A DNA stretch of 64,000 nucleotides from Apoderus coryli (Eukaryota > Arthropoda > Insecta > Coleoptera > Attelabidae), in contig OU452210.1 of NCBI GenBank assembly GCA_911728435.2, forward strand, positions 868,001-932,000, given 5' to 3'. Of this stretch, positions 44,256 through 57,395 are shown in pieces. Positions within the stretch are counted from its first letter, which is position 1, and the number at the start of each line of letters is the position of its first letter. A program made the position numbers and the translations under genes. Under the pieces are notes generated by a model. That model saw only the letters and a list, made by a program, of their open reading frames with translations. It did not search any database and had not been told where the DNA came from.

Positions 44256-44859
44256 CCTGCTATCAATGCTACGTCCGTATTACGCCCTTTTACGGTTAAT
44301 ATTGCGTCCAAAGAACTGCTGCGTCCGTATATAGGACGCACTAAAGTCACGGCCTTATATCTTCGCTCTGTGAGCAGATACGACTATGATTTTTAGATGG
44401 ACTCGTCGGATTGCTACTCAGCTTGAATCTATTTGATATTACATTTTCCGGTAGATCTGCAGAAGACTGTAAAATTGGAACAAAAAGGGACGCAGCATCA
44501 TACAAAAATTCCTATGAAGGTTCAGCGTGTTGCCGTAGAGGGCTCTGATGTTATATACATTTAAAGAATTATATATGGGAAAGTATACATTAGTGCGTCC
44601 CTGATGTGGCAACATTGTTTGCTTATTTTCTTTTGACACTTTTGCATTTTAACGTTTATTTCATTCGAACAAGTTTGATATGATATTTACATTATTTACT
44701 AGTATTTTTTGGGGTAATCGTGTTAGACAGACAATTTTTTTTTTTTTTTTGATATTGATAGGAAGGATTAACTAAATATAAGTGTCTTACAAAATATAAA
44801 ACCCAATCAAGATTTCTGTTCATTTAAAAAACTAAACAAAAATATTTTACTAACTAATA
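44228..44859. other. (TA)n followed by GCGTCC-motif sequence
   Basis: After a TA run (44228-44255) the sequence repeats GCGTCC/GGACGC motifs (TGCTACGTCCGTATTACG, TTGCGTCCAAAG, GCTGCGTCCGTATATAGGAC, and TAGTGCGTCCCTGATG at 44591). This looks like a degenerate relative of the satellite at 47803. No gene. Confidence 0.5.
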
Positions 44860-45660
44860 TAAAAAACATAAACTGGCACGACATTCTTTCACATAACAAT
44901 ATTAACACCAAAACTGAAATGTTTATACAAACCAAAAATGACAACATAAACCGAGCTACTTCAGAAATTAAAATCAAACAAAAAACGAAAACCTTGGATT
45001 ACATCTGAAATTATTGAATTAATAGGAAAGCGGTGATAAATGTTCTTTCGTGTCCTTTTTGAGATCAAGACGGACTACTCTTTTCGGTTACTCACGGAAC
45101 CAAACAACTCTTAAATTACTAAATTAGATATGGGAGTTATGCTTGATAATGGTTTGATTTGTGTATTCCACATATAACTTCAATAGTCAAGGTTGCTGGC
45201 ATTAAACGGTGGTCACGGGGGTTTACGCATGTTAATTCTCTGAAGCTTCTTTACACAAGGTTGGTCAGACCATGCCTTGAGTATGCCTCGTTTGGTCTCC
45301 ACATTATGCTGTACACCTAGTGAAAATTGAGCGTGTGTAGCACAAATTTCTCAGATACCTTGCCTGCAAACTGCATATTGACTTGGTATTTGATGATCGT
45401 TTTGAATTATATGCTGACTTAGAGTCCTATCTTGGCATTGACACGTTGGGTGGTCAACGCCATTATTTGATTTAATTCTATCTTATCAATGGAAGGTTGA
45501 CTTGTCCTGATCTTTTAAGCAAAATTGAAATTCGTGTTTTATATCGTTCAACACTTGCGAACCATGGTTTCATCAAACACATTCCAGAAAAAATTATGGT
45601 TGAAATTCGTTCTTGGCGCGCTCGGTTCGTCTTGCCATTGACAGTGACGTGACGCTTTTT
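44860..45660 (+). pseudogene. LINE C-terminal fragments (Jockey-type)
   Basis: Plus-strand frames give KRKPWITSEIIELIG (pre-RT linker) at about 44980. At 45120-45660 come GVMLDNGL, then RLVRPCLEYASFGLHIML, KFLRYLACKLHIDLVFDDRF and LINGRLTCPDLLSKIE. This is the thumb/C-terminal region common in Jockey-group LINEs. The RT palm between the two parts is missing, and stops occur repeatedly. Dead. Confidence 0.65.
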
Positions 45661-45823
45661 TTATTATTTTTTGTCCCGAGAAGAACCTTTTTGGGCTCAG
45701 TAAGGCACCTATTTGGTACCTAATTGTTTTATTGTCTTATATTGCTTTGTAATAGTGTAGAATGTTATGATATTGTTATCCAATTTATGCGTAATTAATT
45801 TGTATATTTATTGTGTACTTCTT

Positions 45824-47802
45824 TTAAATTATTTTGAACTCAAGTACCTTGGCTGTTTTTAGGGACAATACGTCTCCAGCTTGCACGATTTCATGCCCCA
45901 AGCATTTCTTGTGTTGGCTTCTGAAAGCGGTGTATTCTGGTACTAGGTGATCGAAAGTGTCTTCAGCCTCCCTACAGAATCTGTAGTCATCGATCTCTTC
46001 AATGCCTAACTTTGCCATATGTTTCCTAAGGCGACAATGTCCTGTAAGAATACGTAGCCTGAGAACCAAATAGATCTTCGATGTTTCTGGGTTGAGGTTT
46101 CCAACGAATTTCTTGGAGTGTATCAATCCAGGTAGATTTTGCCTGAGTATTGCTCTATCTGTTTTCTTCTTAATTCTGAACTTCTCTTTGAAGGTGTGTT
46201 TCCATAAGTCGCAGAACGGTTCAGTCCTTACAAAAGAGATTGACACACCCTGTTTTGCTAACTTATTGGCTGCATCGTTTCTCCTGATACCAGAATGTCC
46301 GGGTATCCAAACAAGGGAAACTCTGTTATTCTTGCTATGTTAGAAGACCTGCTAAGCATTCCCATTTTTGAGCTAATGACATATGAACTCAGCGATAATG
46401 TTGTCGGTTGTGTGGATCACAATGTCGCACCGTAAAGGTTAATTTGTACGCATCTACCGATTGCGTGAATTTCCGCTTGGAAAACGCTGGAGTATATTGC
46501 CATTGATTCTGAGTATTTGGTGCCAGGCCCGAATACTCCTGCTCTTGTCCCTTTAATGGTTTTGGAGCCGTCTGTAAACCATTTGATAGTGTTTTCTCTA
46601 AGTTTTCTGGTGTGTAAGTTCCTTTCCCAGTCCCTGTGGTGACTTAACGTTGTAGTGAAGTTCTTCTGAAAGTTATATTTTTTCTTAGTTTCGTCACTAG
46701 CGAGGTTTAGAGACGTGATTTGTTTGATCAGAGATGTCCATTCATTTATTTAGTGCTCTTTCTATCACCAAGTGCAAAAGTGCGAAATTCGTAATAATCT
46801 GTAGTGCCCTAGTTGGACACGTTTATCATAGGCCCACTAATGCATATGCCTCCTAGTCTTTGTACCCTATCAAGTTTTCTCCTTGATGTACTTTGTTCTG
46901 CCTTAGCCTGCCAGACTATTGCCCCATATGTTATGATAGGTATCACAATCATAATGTACATCCACCGCAGTATTTTGGGATAACAGCCCCAAGTCTCCCA
47001 GATTTCTGAACACCATCAGAGCTTTTGTTGCTTTATACTAACCGTTATTTCAACATGGTTATTACAAAGAAGTTTACTATCAAGGGTGATTCCTAGATAT
47101 TTTACTTCCAAATTCTGTTCAATGACCTCACAATTCAGGCTAATTCGGCTGATATTTAGAGTTCTATAAATATTATAATTGCGGTTTTTGCTGAATTTGT
47201 GCTCAGATGTACACCGTTACTCAGTTATCCGGAGACACTTTTGTATTATGTTACCCAAAGTGCCTTCAATTTGCCCCTGGCTACTATGACAATATCGTCA
47301 GCATATCCGATACATTCAGTCGTGTGTTGGTAACGATTTTCTTAGCAATGTCTATCTTCCTTGTGAGGATTTCTGGTGGATTCCGCTTCTAATTCATTTT
47401 AGGGGTTTGATCTACTACCCGAGTGTCAAGGAGTAGGATGGCTCGCTCCTCTCCCCCTCCCGTATTGATCCCATCTGGTTTCTTACCACCGTTGCGTTTC
47501 TTCGCCCCTGTAGAACTGGAAGCGATATTTTCAAAAAAGGTTTGAAAGGCAGTCTTTTGACCTTCCTGATTTTTTTTATTATTTAAAGTTAACCCGTTAG
47601 TGTACCCTGTCAATTTCCGTCACGTTTCGCTTTATTAAAAAGCCAACTGACCTCAAGCCTGAGTTTTGACAGTTTTTCATTCCACCAAGGAGCGTCCTTA
47701 CTTGCTTTAACAGCTTGCTGTGTGACTGGGCAATTGGAATCAAAAGCTTCCATTATTGCTTCACTGACTTGGTTTACTCTCCACTCATGAACGTGGTTAG
47801 CT
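45824..47802 (-). pseudogene. LINE with RNase H (I/R1/LOA-type), degraded
   Basis: Reading minus: 47802-47610 has a pre-RT linker (DAPWWNEKLSKLRLEVSWLF). 47590-47480 continues (AFQTFFENIASSSTGAK). 47160-46900 gives the RT thumb (EVKYLGITLDSKLL, WMYIMIVIPIITYGAIVWQA). 46560-46260 holds RNase H-like residues in broken frames. 46246-45824 is open and ends the protein: LRILTGHCRLRKHMAKLGIE, then a cysteine-histidine patch (FCREAEDTFDHLV). The RT palm is mostly lost. The upstream end is replaced by satellite DNA at 47803. Confidence 0.7.
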
Positions 47803-50800
47803 AAACATAACCTAAAAATGTTTAATTGGACGCAAGAGTGTATGGAGGTGGAACATGCTAAATGCACACCAAACTCAAATTTAAATGTATAGTAGGGATT
47901 GTTGCAGCTTAATAAGGAAAAACTTGATAAAAAAACCCTTCTATTAGAACGGATGCAGTATCATATGTAGAATATTTTATGTTGGTTATAGTGTACAATA
48001 TAATATCTAACAAATGGATGCAGCAAAGTATGCAAATAATTAAATAACTCTAACCCAAGCTAAACCCAACCTAAGAATTTTTATTTGGACGCAAGAGTCT
48101 ATGCAGGTGGAACATGTTAAAGGCAGACTAATCACAAATTTAAAAGTATGGTAGGGATTGTTGCAGTTTATTAAGAAAAAACTTGATAAAAAACTTTAGA
48201 ACGGATGCAGTATTATATGTAGAATATGTTATGTTGGTTATAGTATACACTATATATTACAAATGGATGCAACAAAGTATGCAAATAATTAAATAACTCT
48301 AACCCAAGCGAAACCCAACCTAAGAATTTTTAATCGGACGCAATAGTGTATGCAGTCGGAACATGTTAAATGCAGGGTAATCGCAAATTTAAAAGTATGG
48401 TAGGGATTGTTGCAGTCTAATAAGAAAAATCTTGTTGAAAAAACTATTCTATTTTTAGAACGGATGCAGTATTATATGTAGAATATGTTATGTTGGTTAT
48501 AGTATACACTATATATATGTAACAAATGGATGCAACAAAGTATGCAAATAATTAAATAACTCTAACTCAAGCAAAACCCAACCTAAGAATTTTTAATCGG
48601 ACGCAAGAGTGTATGCAGGTGGAACATGTTAAATGCAGGGTAATCGCAAATTTAAAAGTATTGTAGGGATTGTTGCAGTCTAATAAGAAAAATCTTGTTG
48701 AAAAAACTATTCTATTTTTAGAACGGATGCAGTATTATATGTAGAATATGTTATGTTGGTTATAGTATACACTATATATATGTAACAAATGGATGCAACA
48801 AAGTATGCAAATAATTAAATAACTCTAACCCAAGCAAAACCCAACCTAAGAATTTTTAATCGGACGCAAGAGTGTATGCAGTCGGAACATGTTAAATGCA
48901 GGGTAATCGCAAATTTAAAAGTATTGTAGGGATTGTTGCAGTCTAATAAGAAAAATCTTGTTGAAAAAACTATTCTATTTTTAGAACGGATGCAGTATTA
49001 TATGTAGAATATGTTATGTTGGTTATAGTATACACTATATATTACAAATGGATGCAACAAAGTATGCAAATAATTAAATAACTCTAACCCAAGCGAAACC
49101 CAACCTAAGAATTTTTAATCGGACGCAATAGTGTATGCAGTCGGAACATATTAAATGCAGGGTAATCGCAAATTTAAAAGTATGGTAGGGATTGTTGCAG
49201 TCTAATAAGAAAAATCTTGTTGAAAAAACTATTCTATTTTTAGAACGGATGCAGTATTATATGTAGAATATGTTATGTTGGTTATAGTATACACTATATA
49301 TATGTAACAAATGGATGCAACAAAGTATGCAAATAATTAAATAACTCTAACCCAAGCAAAACCCAACCTAAGAATTTTTAATCGGACGCAAGAGTGTATG
49401 CAGGTGGAACATGTTAAATGCAGGGTAATCGCAAATTTAAAAGTATTGTAGGGATTGTTGCAGTCTAATAAGAAAAATCTTGTTGAAAAAACTATTCTAT
49501 TTTTAGAACGGATGCAGTATTATATGTAGAATATGTTATGTTGGTTATAGTATACACTATATATATGTAACAAATGGATGCAACAAAGTATGCAAATAAT
49601 TAAATAACTCTAACCCAAGCAAAACCCAACCTAAGAATTTTTAATCGGACGCAAGAGTGTATGCAGTCGGAACATGTTAAATGCAGGGTAATCGCAAATT
49701 TAAAAGTATTGTAGGGATTGTTGCAGTCTAATAAGAAAAATCTTGTTGAAAAAACTATTCTATTTTTAGAACGGATGCAGTATTATATGTAGAATATGTT
49801 ATGTTGGTTATAGTATACACTATATATTACAAATGGATGCAACAAAGTATGCAAATAATTAAATAACTCTAACCCAAGCGAAACCCAACCTAAGAATTTT
49901 TAATCGGACGCAATAGTGTATGCAGTCGGAACATATTAAATGCAGGGTAATCGCAAATTTAAAAGTATGGTAGGGATTGTTGCAGTCTAATAAGAAAAAT
50001 CTTGTTGAAAAAACTATTCTATTTTTAGAACGGATGCAGTATTATATGTAGAATATGTTATGTTGGTTATAGTATACACTATATATATGTAACAAATGGA
50101 TGCAACAAAGTATGCAAATAATTAAATAACTCTAACCCAAGCAAAACCCAACCTAAGAATTTTTAATCGGACGCAAGAGTGTATGCAGGTGGAACATGTT
50201 AAATGCAGGGTAATCGCAAATTTAAAAGTATTGTAGGGATTGTTGCAGTCTAATAAGAAAAATCTTGTTGAAAAAACTATTCTATTTTTAGAACGGATGC
50301 AGTATTATATGTAGAATATGTTATGTTGGTTATAGTATACACTATATATATGTAACAAATGGATGCAACAAAGTATGCAAATAATTAAATAACTCTAACC
50401 CAAGCAAAACCCAACCTAAGAATTTTTAATCGGACGCAAGAGTGTATGCAGGTGGAACATGTTAAATGCAGGGTAATCGCAAATTTAAAAGTATTGTAGG
50501 GATTGTTGCAGTCTAATAAGAAAAATCTTGTTGAAAAAACTATTCTATTTTTAGAACGGATGCAGTATTATATGTAGAATATGTTATGTTGGTTATAGTA
50601 TACACTATATATATGTAACAAATGGATGCAACAAAGTATGCAAATAATTAAATAACTCTAACCCAAGCAAAACCCAACCTAAGAATTTTTAATCGGACGC
50701 AAGAGTGTATGCAGGTGGAACATGTTAAATGCAGGGTAATCGCAAATTTAAAAGTATTGTAGGGATTGTTGCAGTCTAATAAGAAAAATCTTGTTGAAAA

Positions 50801-52870
50801 AACTATTCTATTTTTAGAACGGATGCAGTATTATATGTAGAATATGTTATGTTGGTTATAGTATACACTATATATATGTAACAAATGGATGCAACAAAGT
50901 ATGCAAATAATTAAATAACTCTAACCCAAGCAAAACCCAACCTAAGAATTTTTAATCGGACGCAAGAGTGTATGCAGGTGGAACATGTTAAATGCAGGGT
51001 AATCGCAAATTTAAAAGTATTGTAGGGATTGTTGCAGTCTAATAAGAAAAATCTTGTTGAAAAACTATTCTATTTTTAGAACGGATGCAGTATTATATGT
51101 AGAATATGTTATGTTGGTTATAGTATACACTATATATATGTAACAAATGGATGCAAATAATTAAATAACTCTAACCCAAGCAAAACCCAACCTAAGAATT
51201 TTTAATCGGACGCAAGAGTGTATGCAGGTGGAACATGTTAAATGCAGGGTAATCGCAAATTTAAAAGTATTGTAGGGATTGTTGCAGTCTAATAAGAAAA
51301 ATCTTGTTGAAAAAACTATTCTATTTTTAGAACGGATGCAGTATTATATGTAGAATATGTTATGTTGGTTATAGTATACACTATATATTACAAATGGATG
51401 CAACAAAGTATGCAAATAATTAAATAACTCTAACCCAAGCGAAACCCAACCTAAGAATTTTTAATCGGACGCAATAGTGTATGCAGTCGGAACATGTTAA
51501 ATGCAGGGTAATCGCAAATTTAAAAGTATGGTAGGGATTGTTGCAGTCTAATAAGAAAAATCTTGTTGAAAAAACTATTCTATTTTTAGAACGGATGCAG
51601 TATTATATGTAGAATATGTTATGTTGGTTATAGTATACACTATATATATGTAACAAATGGATGCAACAAAGTATGCAAATAATTAAATAACTCTAACCCA
51701 AGCAAAACCCAACCTAAGAATTTTTAATCGGACGCAAGAGTGTATGCAGTCGGAACATGTTAAATGCAGGGTAATCGCAAATTTAAAAGTATTGTAGGGA
51801 TTGTTGCAGTCTAATAAGAAAAATCTTGTTGAAAAAACTAATCTATTTTTAGAACGGATGCAGTATTATATGTAGAATATGTTATGTTGCTTATAGTATA
51901 CACTATATATAACAAATGGATGCAACAAAGTATGAAAATAATTAAATAACTCTAACCCAAGCTAAACCCAACCTAAGAATTTTTAATTGGACGCAAGAGT
52001 GTATGCAGGTGGAACATGTCAAATGCAGACTAATCGCAAATTTAAAAATATGGTAGGGATTGTTGCAGTTTAGTAAGAAAAAACTTAATAACAAACTATT
52101 CTATTTTTAGAACGGATGTAGCATCATATGTAGAATATTTTATATTGGCTATAGTATACAATATATCTAACAAATGGATGCAACAAATTATGCAAATAAT
52201 TAAATAACTCTAACCCAAGCTAAACCTAACCTAAGAATTTTGAATTTTTTAAAGTTTAGTAACAAAAAAAAAATGATATAAAAACTATCCTATTTTTAGA
52301 ACGGATGCAGTATTCTATGTAGAATATGATATTTTGGTTATAGTATACAATATATCTAACAAAGAGACGCAGCAAAGTATGCCAATAATTGAATAACTTT
52401 AACCTATGCTAAACCTAATTTATCAATTTATATTTGGACGCAAGAGTGTATGTAGCTGGAACATGCTAAATACAACAAATTTCAAATTTAAAAGTAGTAT
52501 AGTAGGAATTGTTTGCAGTTTATAAAAAAAAACCCTTATAAAAAAACTAAGTATTCTATTTTTAGAACGGATGTAGTATTATGTGTAGAATATGTTATGT
52601 TGGCTATAATATATAATATATTTAACAAATTGATGCAGCAAAGTACGTAAGTAAGTAAATAATTGAATGAGGCTAACCTAGACTAAACATAACCTCAATT
52701 TAAATATATATTTTTGGGGCGCCGTAACATATCAGCAAAAATAACTTAGAAAAAACGTTGTTCATTGACATGTCGAAACATGAACGGATTCAATATTGTA
52801 TGCATGTTATATAGGTTTTCATTATATATAATATATTTTCTTGAAGGACGCAGTATTATATACAATCGTG
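47803..52870 (+). repeat. Satellite array, about 19-20 units of ~263 bp
   Basis: The anchor GGACGCAAGAGTGTATGCAG recurs with its ACGC at 47830, 48089, 48338, 48601, 48864, 49123, 49386, 49649, 49908, 50171, 50434, 50697, 50960, 51210, 51469, 51732, 51991 and 52437. Spacing is mostly 263 or 259 bp. Central units are almost identical; the edges (47803-48330, 52000-52870) are diverged and carry indels. Units 48601-49385 and 49386-50170 are two copies of a 785-bp trimer. Unit composition is AT-rich with no ORF. The array begins inside a LINE. Confidence 0.97.
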
Positions 52871-53197
52871 TTAATTTATAGGTCTACTAATTTAAAATCC
52901 CTCGAAAAAGAGGGAAAATAACGATGCGGCAGCACTGTAGGACGCTGCAATATCCGTAAAAACGAGGAAAAAATATATTTTGGAGTTGATAATGATAGCA
53001 AGATGAAAGGAGCTAGTAATGATAGCAGGACCTAAAATTTTGTATATTAAAAGTTGCTCCAATCAATACGAAAATCCGTTTCCCCCGATAAAAAAATTCG
53101 CTGATTAATATACTTGAATCAGATTTGCTCTAGCTATAGCCCTTCCAGGGGACGCCATAAGGTTGGAATATGTAAAGACGCAGTAAAGTCTCAAGAT
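52871..53197. other. Satellite-related decayed sequence, no gene
   Basis: Contains GTAGGACGCTGCAATATCC, GATAGCAAGATGAAAGGAGC and GATAGCAGGACCTAAAAT motifs, and ends AGACGCAGTAAAGTCTCAAG before the (TA)n run. Confidence 0.5.
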
Positions 53198-54069
53198 GTA
53201 TATATATATATATATATATAAATAAATCCGCATATCTATTTTGATTCCTTTCACATTGGAACCTTTCTACATCCCCTAGAAGGAGTGGGTTTAGAAGAAA
53301 ACTATCCGCGTATATTGGATAACCCGCCGATATGTGGCGCAACTGACTACTTTTGATGTCTAAATTGTAAAAATTGAAATATACATTTTTTCACATATAG
53401 CATCTTTTTGTATCTTTACAAAATAAGGTTTTCTTGATTCCAGGCTGTATATTTCCTTTCATAATCCGCACAATTTTGTGTCCAATTTTCAATATATTTT
53501 TCATTTTACAAACTATTTTGAGTCTGGCGTTGTTGCCAAGTGATACACATTTCTGTTAAGATTAAATATTCATACATGCTACGTTTTTAACTCTATTTAC
53601 AGTATATTTGTATTTTTTGGTAAAAATGATTATATCTTTAAAAATTAAGCATTAAATTTGCAAATGTACAGTGTGGTCAATTTATCATGATATCATTTTG
53701 ATTATTTGATGTATTTTTTTTATTTTCAAAGATATAATGCAGAACGAAAAATGTATTGTAGGGTATCTTGCTAAGTTTTTTGCTAGTAGAAAACCAAAAG
53801 ACTGTCATTTTGGAACAGATACGAGCACAAGTGCGTTTTTTTAACACGCAGATTATTGAATGCTCGTTAAAGACTGTGGTTTATTCTGATTTTATTGATA
53901 TATGACACTTTATGTATTGTATCAGTAGTTTTCGATTAATTTGCAAAAAATGACCGAAATTTTAGCACTCAGGCCTATGGAATGATAAACGTCAGTTTGA
54001 GACACATTTTGTTCTAATAATTGTACGTCAGGTTATATGAAATCAAAATAGTATGCCGTATCAAATGGC
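53198..54069 (+). repeat. Composite repeat copy 3, left part with (TA)n edge
   Basis: (TA)n at 53198-53221, then AAATAAATCCGCATATC and the same non-coding sequence as 29071-29937. Confidence 0.88.
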
Positions 54070-54077
54070 ATGATTAC

Positions 54078-56380
54078 TAGGGTGGGCCGAAAATATGGAT
54101 TTTTAAATTTATTTTCGGAATTGTGAAAAAAAGATGTATTTTGTTATTACAAAGAAAAAGTTAATAAAACGTTTTTTGATTGAAGTGCATCTTCTGTCCC
54201 CTACCATAACCTAAATTTATAAAAATGTCTGAAATTCAAAATTTTGTATTTAGATATGGAATAGCTCGAAAGTGCTTGCTTTGGATATGTTAATCAAAAC
54301 ATGTATGTAAACTTTTTTACTATCAGTTCATATTCTACCCCCTACCGGCCCTGCAACCTTAGAAAAAAAAATAACGACCTTTTTGATCGAACGAGGTTAA
54401 GTAGCAAATGAGCTGCTGAGTTTTCCTGGATTCTGGTTCGCTAAGCCCGCCGAACAATGACCTTAAGATATTGCGAGGCAAATTTTGTTAAGGTGTCTCT
54501 GATCAGTACTTATGTCGCAAATATTTACTTCTGGTAATTTGCAGTCAATAATTTCATATGTTATAACTGGTAAATTTTCACAGTGGGCTGTAAGCTTTCC
54601 CAGTCGAACTGAAATCGCCTTATGACCCGTTGTTTGTTCATCATTATGGTGAAAAATATGTCTTAAAGGTAGCTCATTGCCATGACGCTGACAGACGACT
54701 CGTTTTAAAGGATGTCCTAACTTTGATTCAAGTTGAGCTATGACTCCATTTTTTGATCCGGTGTTGACTACTGTGCCATCACAAGTCATAACTAGTAAGT
54801 CATATACCCTTTCCTGTACAAATTCAACTATACTTCGACAGATATCTTTTGCTGATCCAGAAGAAGGTATTGTGTGACCCAGAAACACAGAACCTGGCTC
54901 TTGCACCAAAGAAACATGTTCTTCCACTAACGTTCTTCTGTGAAGCCTGCCATCTATTTTTTCAAAAGACAATGTTTCATGTTTTCGCCCGTCAAAGTAA
55001 ATTGAATTTATTGCTTGCCTGGATGTTGAAAACTGTATGCAAAATTTTATTTCTTAAACTCTCTCTAGCTCTTTATAATTTATTTGTATCTATTACTTGC
55101 ACTAAACATTTTTTTTATTACAAAGGCAACATCTTGTAAAATAGGCGATGCAACTGCTGCACCAGATCTGTCTAACAAACCATATCTGTCAAACATTTAA
55201 GCGGGAGTAGGTAGTTTAGTTCCATTTTTAGAATTGCTCTATAAGTTTGTAAAAGATATTTCCCAAGCTGCATTGAAGTTAAACCAATTAGAAGCTAACG
55301 TTTTACTGTTGATAGTGTTCGTCTTCGAAGAAATATTTTGTCGTTTTCCGTGACTATAAACTCGTAAACGATTCTTTCCTCCTTGCATTTTTTCAAATCT
55401 TCTAGCGTTGTTTGTTAATTGTTTGGTTTGCTTTTTTGGATCAATACCCCCTATAAATATGTTTCTTGAACTTCTCTGCTCTTGGAGAAAGTAACGTTCT
55501 TTTAACGGCACCTGTAAGGACAACTGTACGATGGACAAATAACATTTTAAAGTAAAATAACAAAAATCGTACGTCGTTACAAAAGCTTTAAATATCTATC
55601 GTGTTGTGTTTTGAACCCTGGCAAAACACGTTTACGGGTTACTGTAGGAATTGCCGCTTTCTCCCACAAACTTAGAAGCTTGTCAGCTAGTATATTAGAA
55701 ATTTGGGAAACTATTGCCTCTTTGCCACAGTGCGGTGGTTATAGACTAAACCTTATCCATAAAAAGCATTTTAACAAATCTTCTTGGGTAGGAAGAGTAT
55801 TATCTTTTAAATCTGAAAGTGGTCCCACTAACGGACACTCGGTGCTTCGTCTTGGGTAACAAGTTTTTGAGAAACTCATAACTCTATATTATACTTCAAA
55901 GAAAAACATCTTATCTAACAACTGAAAACTGAATAGAAATACAATAATCACTTGCTTATGAGCAGCCGTCGATACCACGATCCGCTGCTTTATAACACAT
56001 ATTATGAAGTTTTTCAATTTCTATAAAAGTAGTGATGGGTTTTTTTTCAAATACTAAAGTATATCATCAGCAAAAATAAACCAAAAATAACATTACAAGC
56101 TTATCTTTAAGGGCTGGTAGGGGACAGAAGACAGATTACAATAAAAATATTTTTTGGAACAACAAAAGGCATCTTTTGTGCCCTGTTTCAAAACCAAATT
56201 CCGAAATAAAAAAAAAATTGTTTTTCGGCACAAGGTGATTTCCAAGGCCTGGTAGGGCACAGATTAGATTAAAAAACTGTTAATACAAATATTTTTTGCA
56301 ACAACAAAAGGCATCTTTTGTGCACTATTCAAAAACGAAATTTCAAAAATTAAAAAAACATGATTTTTCGGCCCACCCTA
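54078..56380 (-). mobile_element. hAT-like transposon, copy 3 (2,303 bp)
   Basis: Ends TAGGGTGGGCCGAAAATATG and, inverted, TAGGGTGGGCCGAAAAATCA. Flanks ATGATTAC (54070-54077) and ATGTATAC (56381-56388). Includes the duplicated subterminal block seen in copy 2. Confidence 0.82.
54430..55880 (-). pseudogene. hAT-like transposase remnant, copy 3 (best preserved core)
   Basis: The core at 54972-54463 is open for 169 codons and joins upstream in frame to FDGRKHETL and SIYF without a stop, farther than in copy 2. It retains MTCDGTVVNTG, CQRHGNELPLRHI and STDQRHLNKICLAIS. A second open part at 55538-55239 (RNIFIGGIDPKKQTKQLTN...) and an N-terminal part at 55859-55611 lie in other frames. Together they outline one long transposase broken by at least three frameshifts, with a missing C-terminus. 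Similar breaks in all copies mean the decay started before duplication. Confidence 0.7.
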
Positions 56381-56388
56381 ATGTATAC

Positions 56389-57395
56389 TATATTAACAGT
56401 TTCAGATGGCGCATTATTTTGAATTCAAATATCTTACATGGAATCAAAATAGTGCAGCACATGAAACAAAATATATATTAGAATCAAAATAGTGTGCCGT
56501 ATCAAACGACATGTATATTATTTCAATATACATTTCGTTTTGTATAACGCATTATTTTGATTCCAAGTATCTTACATGGAATCGAAATAGTGCAGCACAT
56601 GAAACAAAAGTATATTGGAATCAAAATAGTGTGGCGTATCGAAAGACATGTATACTCTCTCAATATACATTTAGTTTTATATGACGCATTATTTTGATTC
56701 CAACTATCTTACATGGAAACAAAATAGTGCCTCACATGAAACGAAATGTATATTGGAATCAAAATAGTGTGCCGTATCAAACGACATGTATACTCTCTCA
56801 ATATACATTTAGTTTTATATGACGCATTATTTTGATTCCAACTATCTTACATGGAAACAAAATAGTGCCTCACATGAAACGAAATGTATATTGGAATCAA
56901 AATAGTGTGCCGTATCAAACAACATGTATACTCTCTCAATATACATTTAGTTTTATATGACGCATTATTTTGATTCCAACTATCTTACATGGAAACAAAA
57001 TAGTGCCTCACATGAAAGGAAATGTATATTGGAATCAAAATAGTGTGGCGTATCAAACGACATGTATACTCTCTCAATATACATTTAGTTTTATATGACG
57101 CATTATTTTGATTCCAACTACCTTACATGGAAACAAAATATTGCCGCACATGAAACGAAATGTATATTGGAATCAAAATAGTGTGCCGTATCAAACGACA
57201 TGTATACTCTCTCAATATACATTGCGTTTTATATGACGCGTTATTTTGATTCCAAATAACTTACATGGAACCAAAATAGGGCCTCATATAAAACGAAATG
57301 TATAATCTGTCAATATACATTTCATTTTACATGACGTACTATTTTGATTTCATTTATGTAAAATATGCGTTTTGATTTTTATTCGCATTATTTTG
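56389..57395 (+). repeat. 138-bp palindromic minisatellite, copy 3 (about 7 units)
   Basis: TATTGGAATCAAAATAGTG starts at 56613, 56751, 56889, 57027 and 57165: an exact 138-bp period. An earlier diverged unit is at 56476 (137 bp before) and a decayed unit follows 57300. Each unit is an imperfect palindrome of two ~40-bp arms plus a spacer. Confidence 0.95.

Noticed and set aside
47803..52870. Possible CRISPR array or rDNA spacer
   Set aside because: Units are contiguous 263-bp monomers without unique spacers in a eukaryotic context; no rRNA sequence seen.
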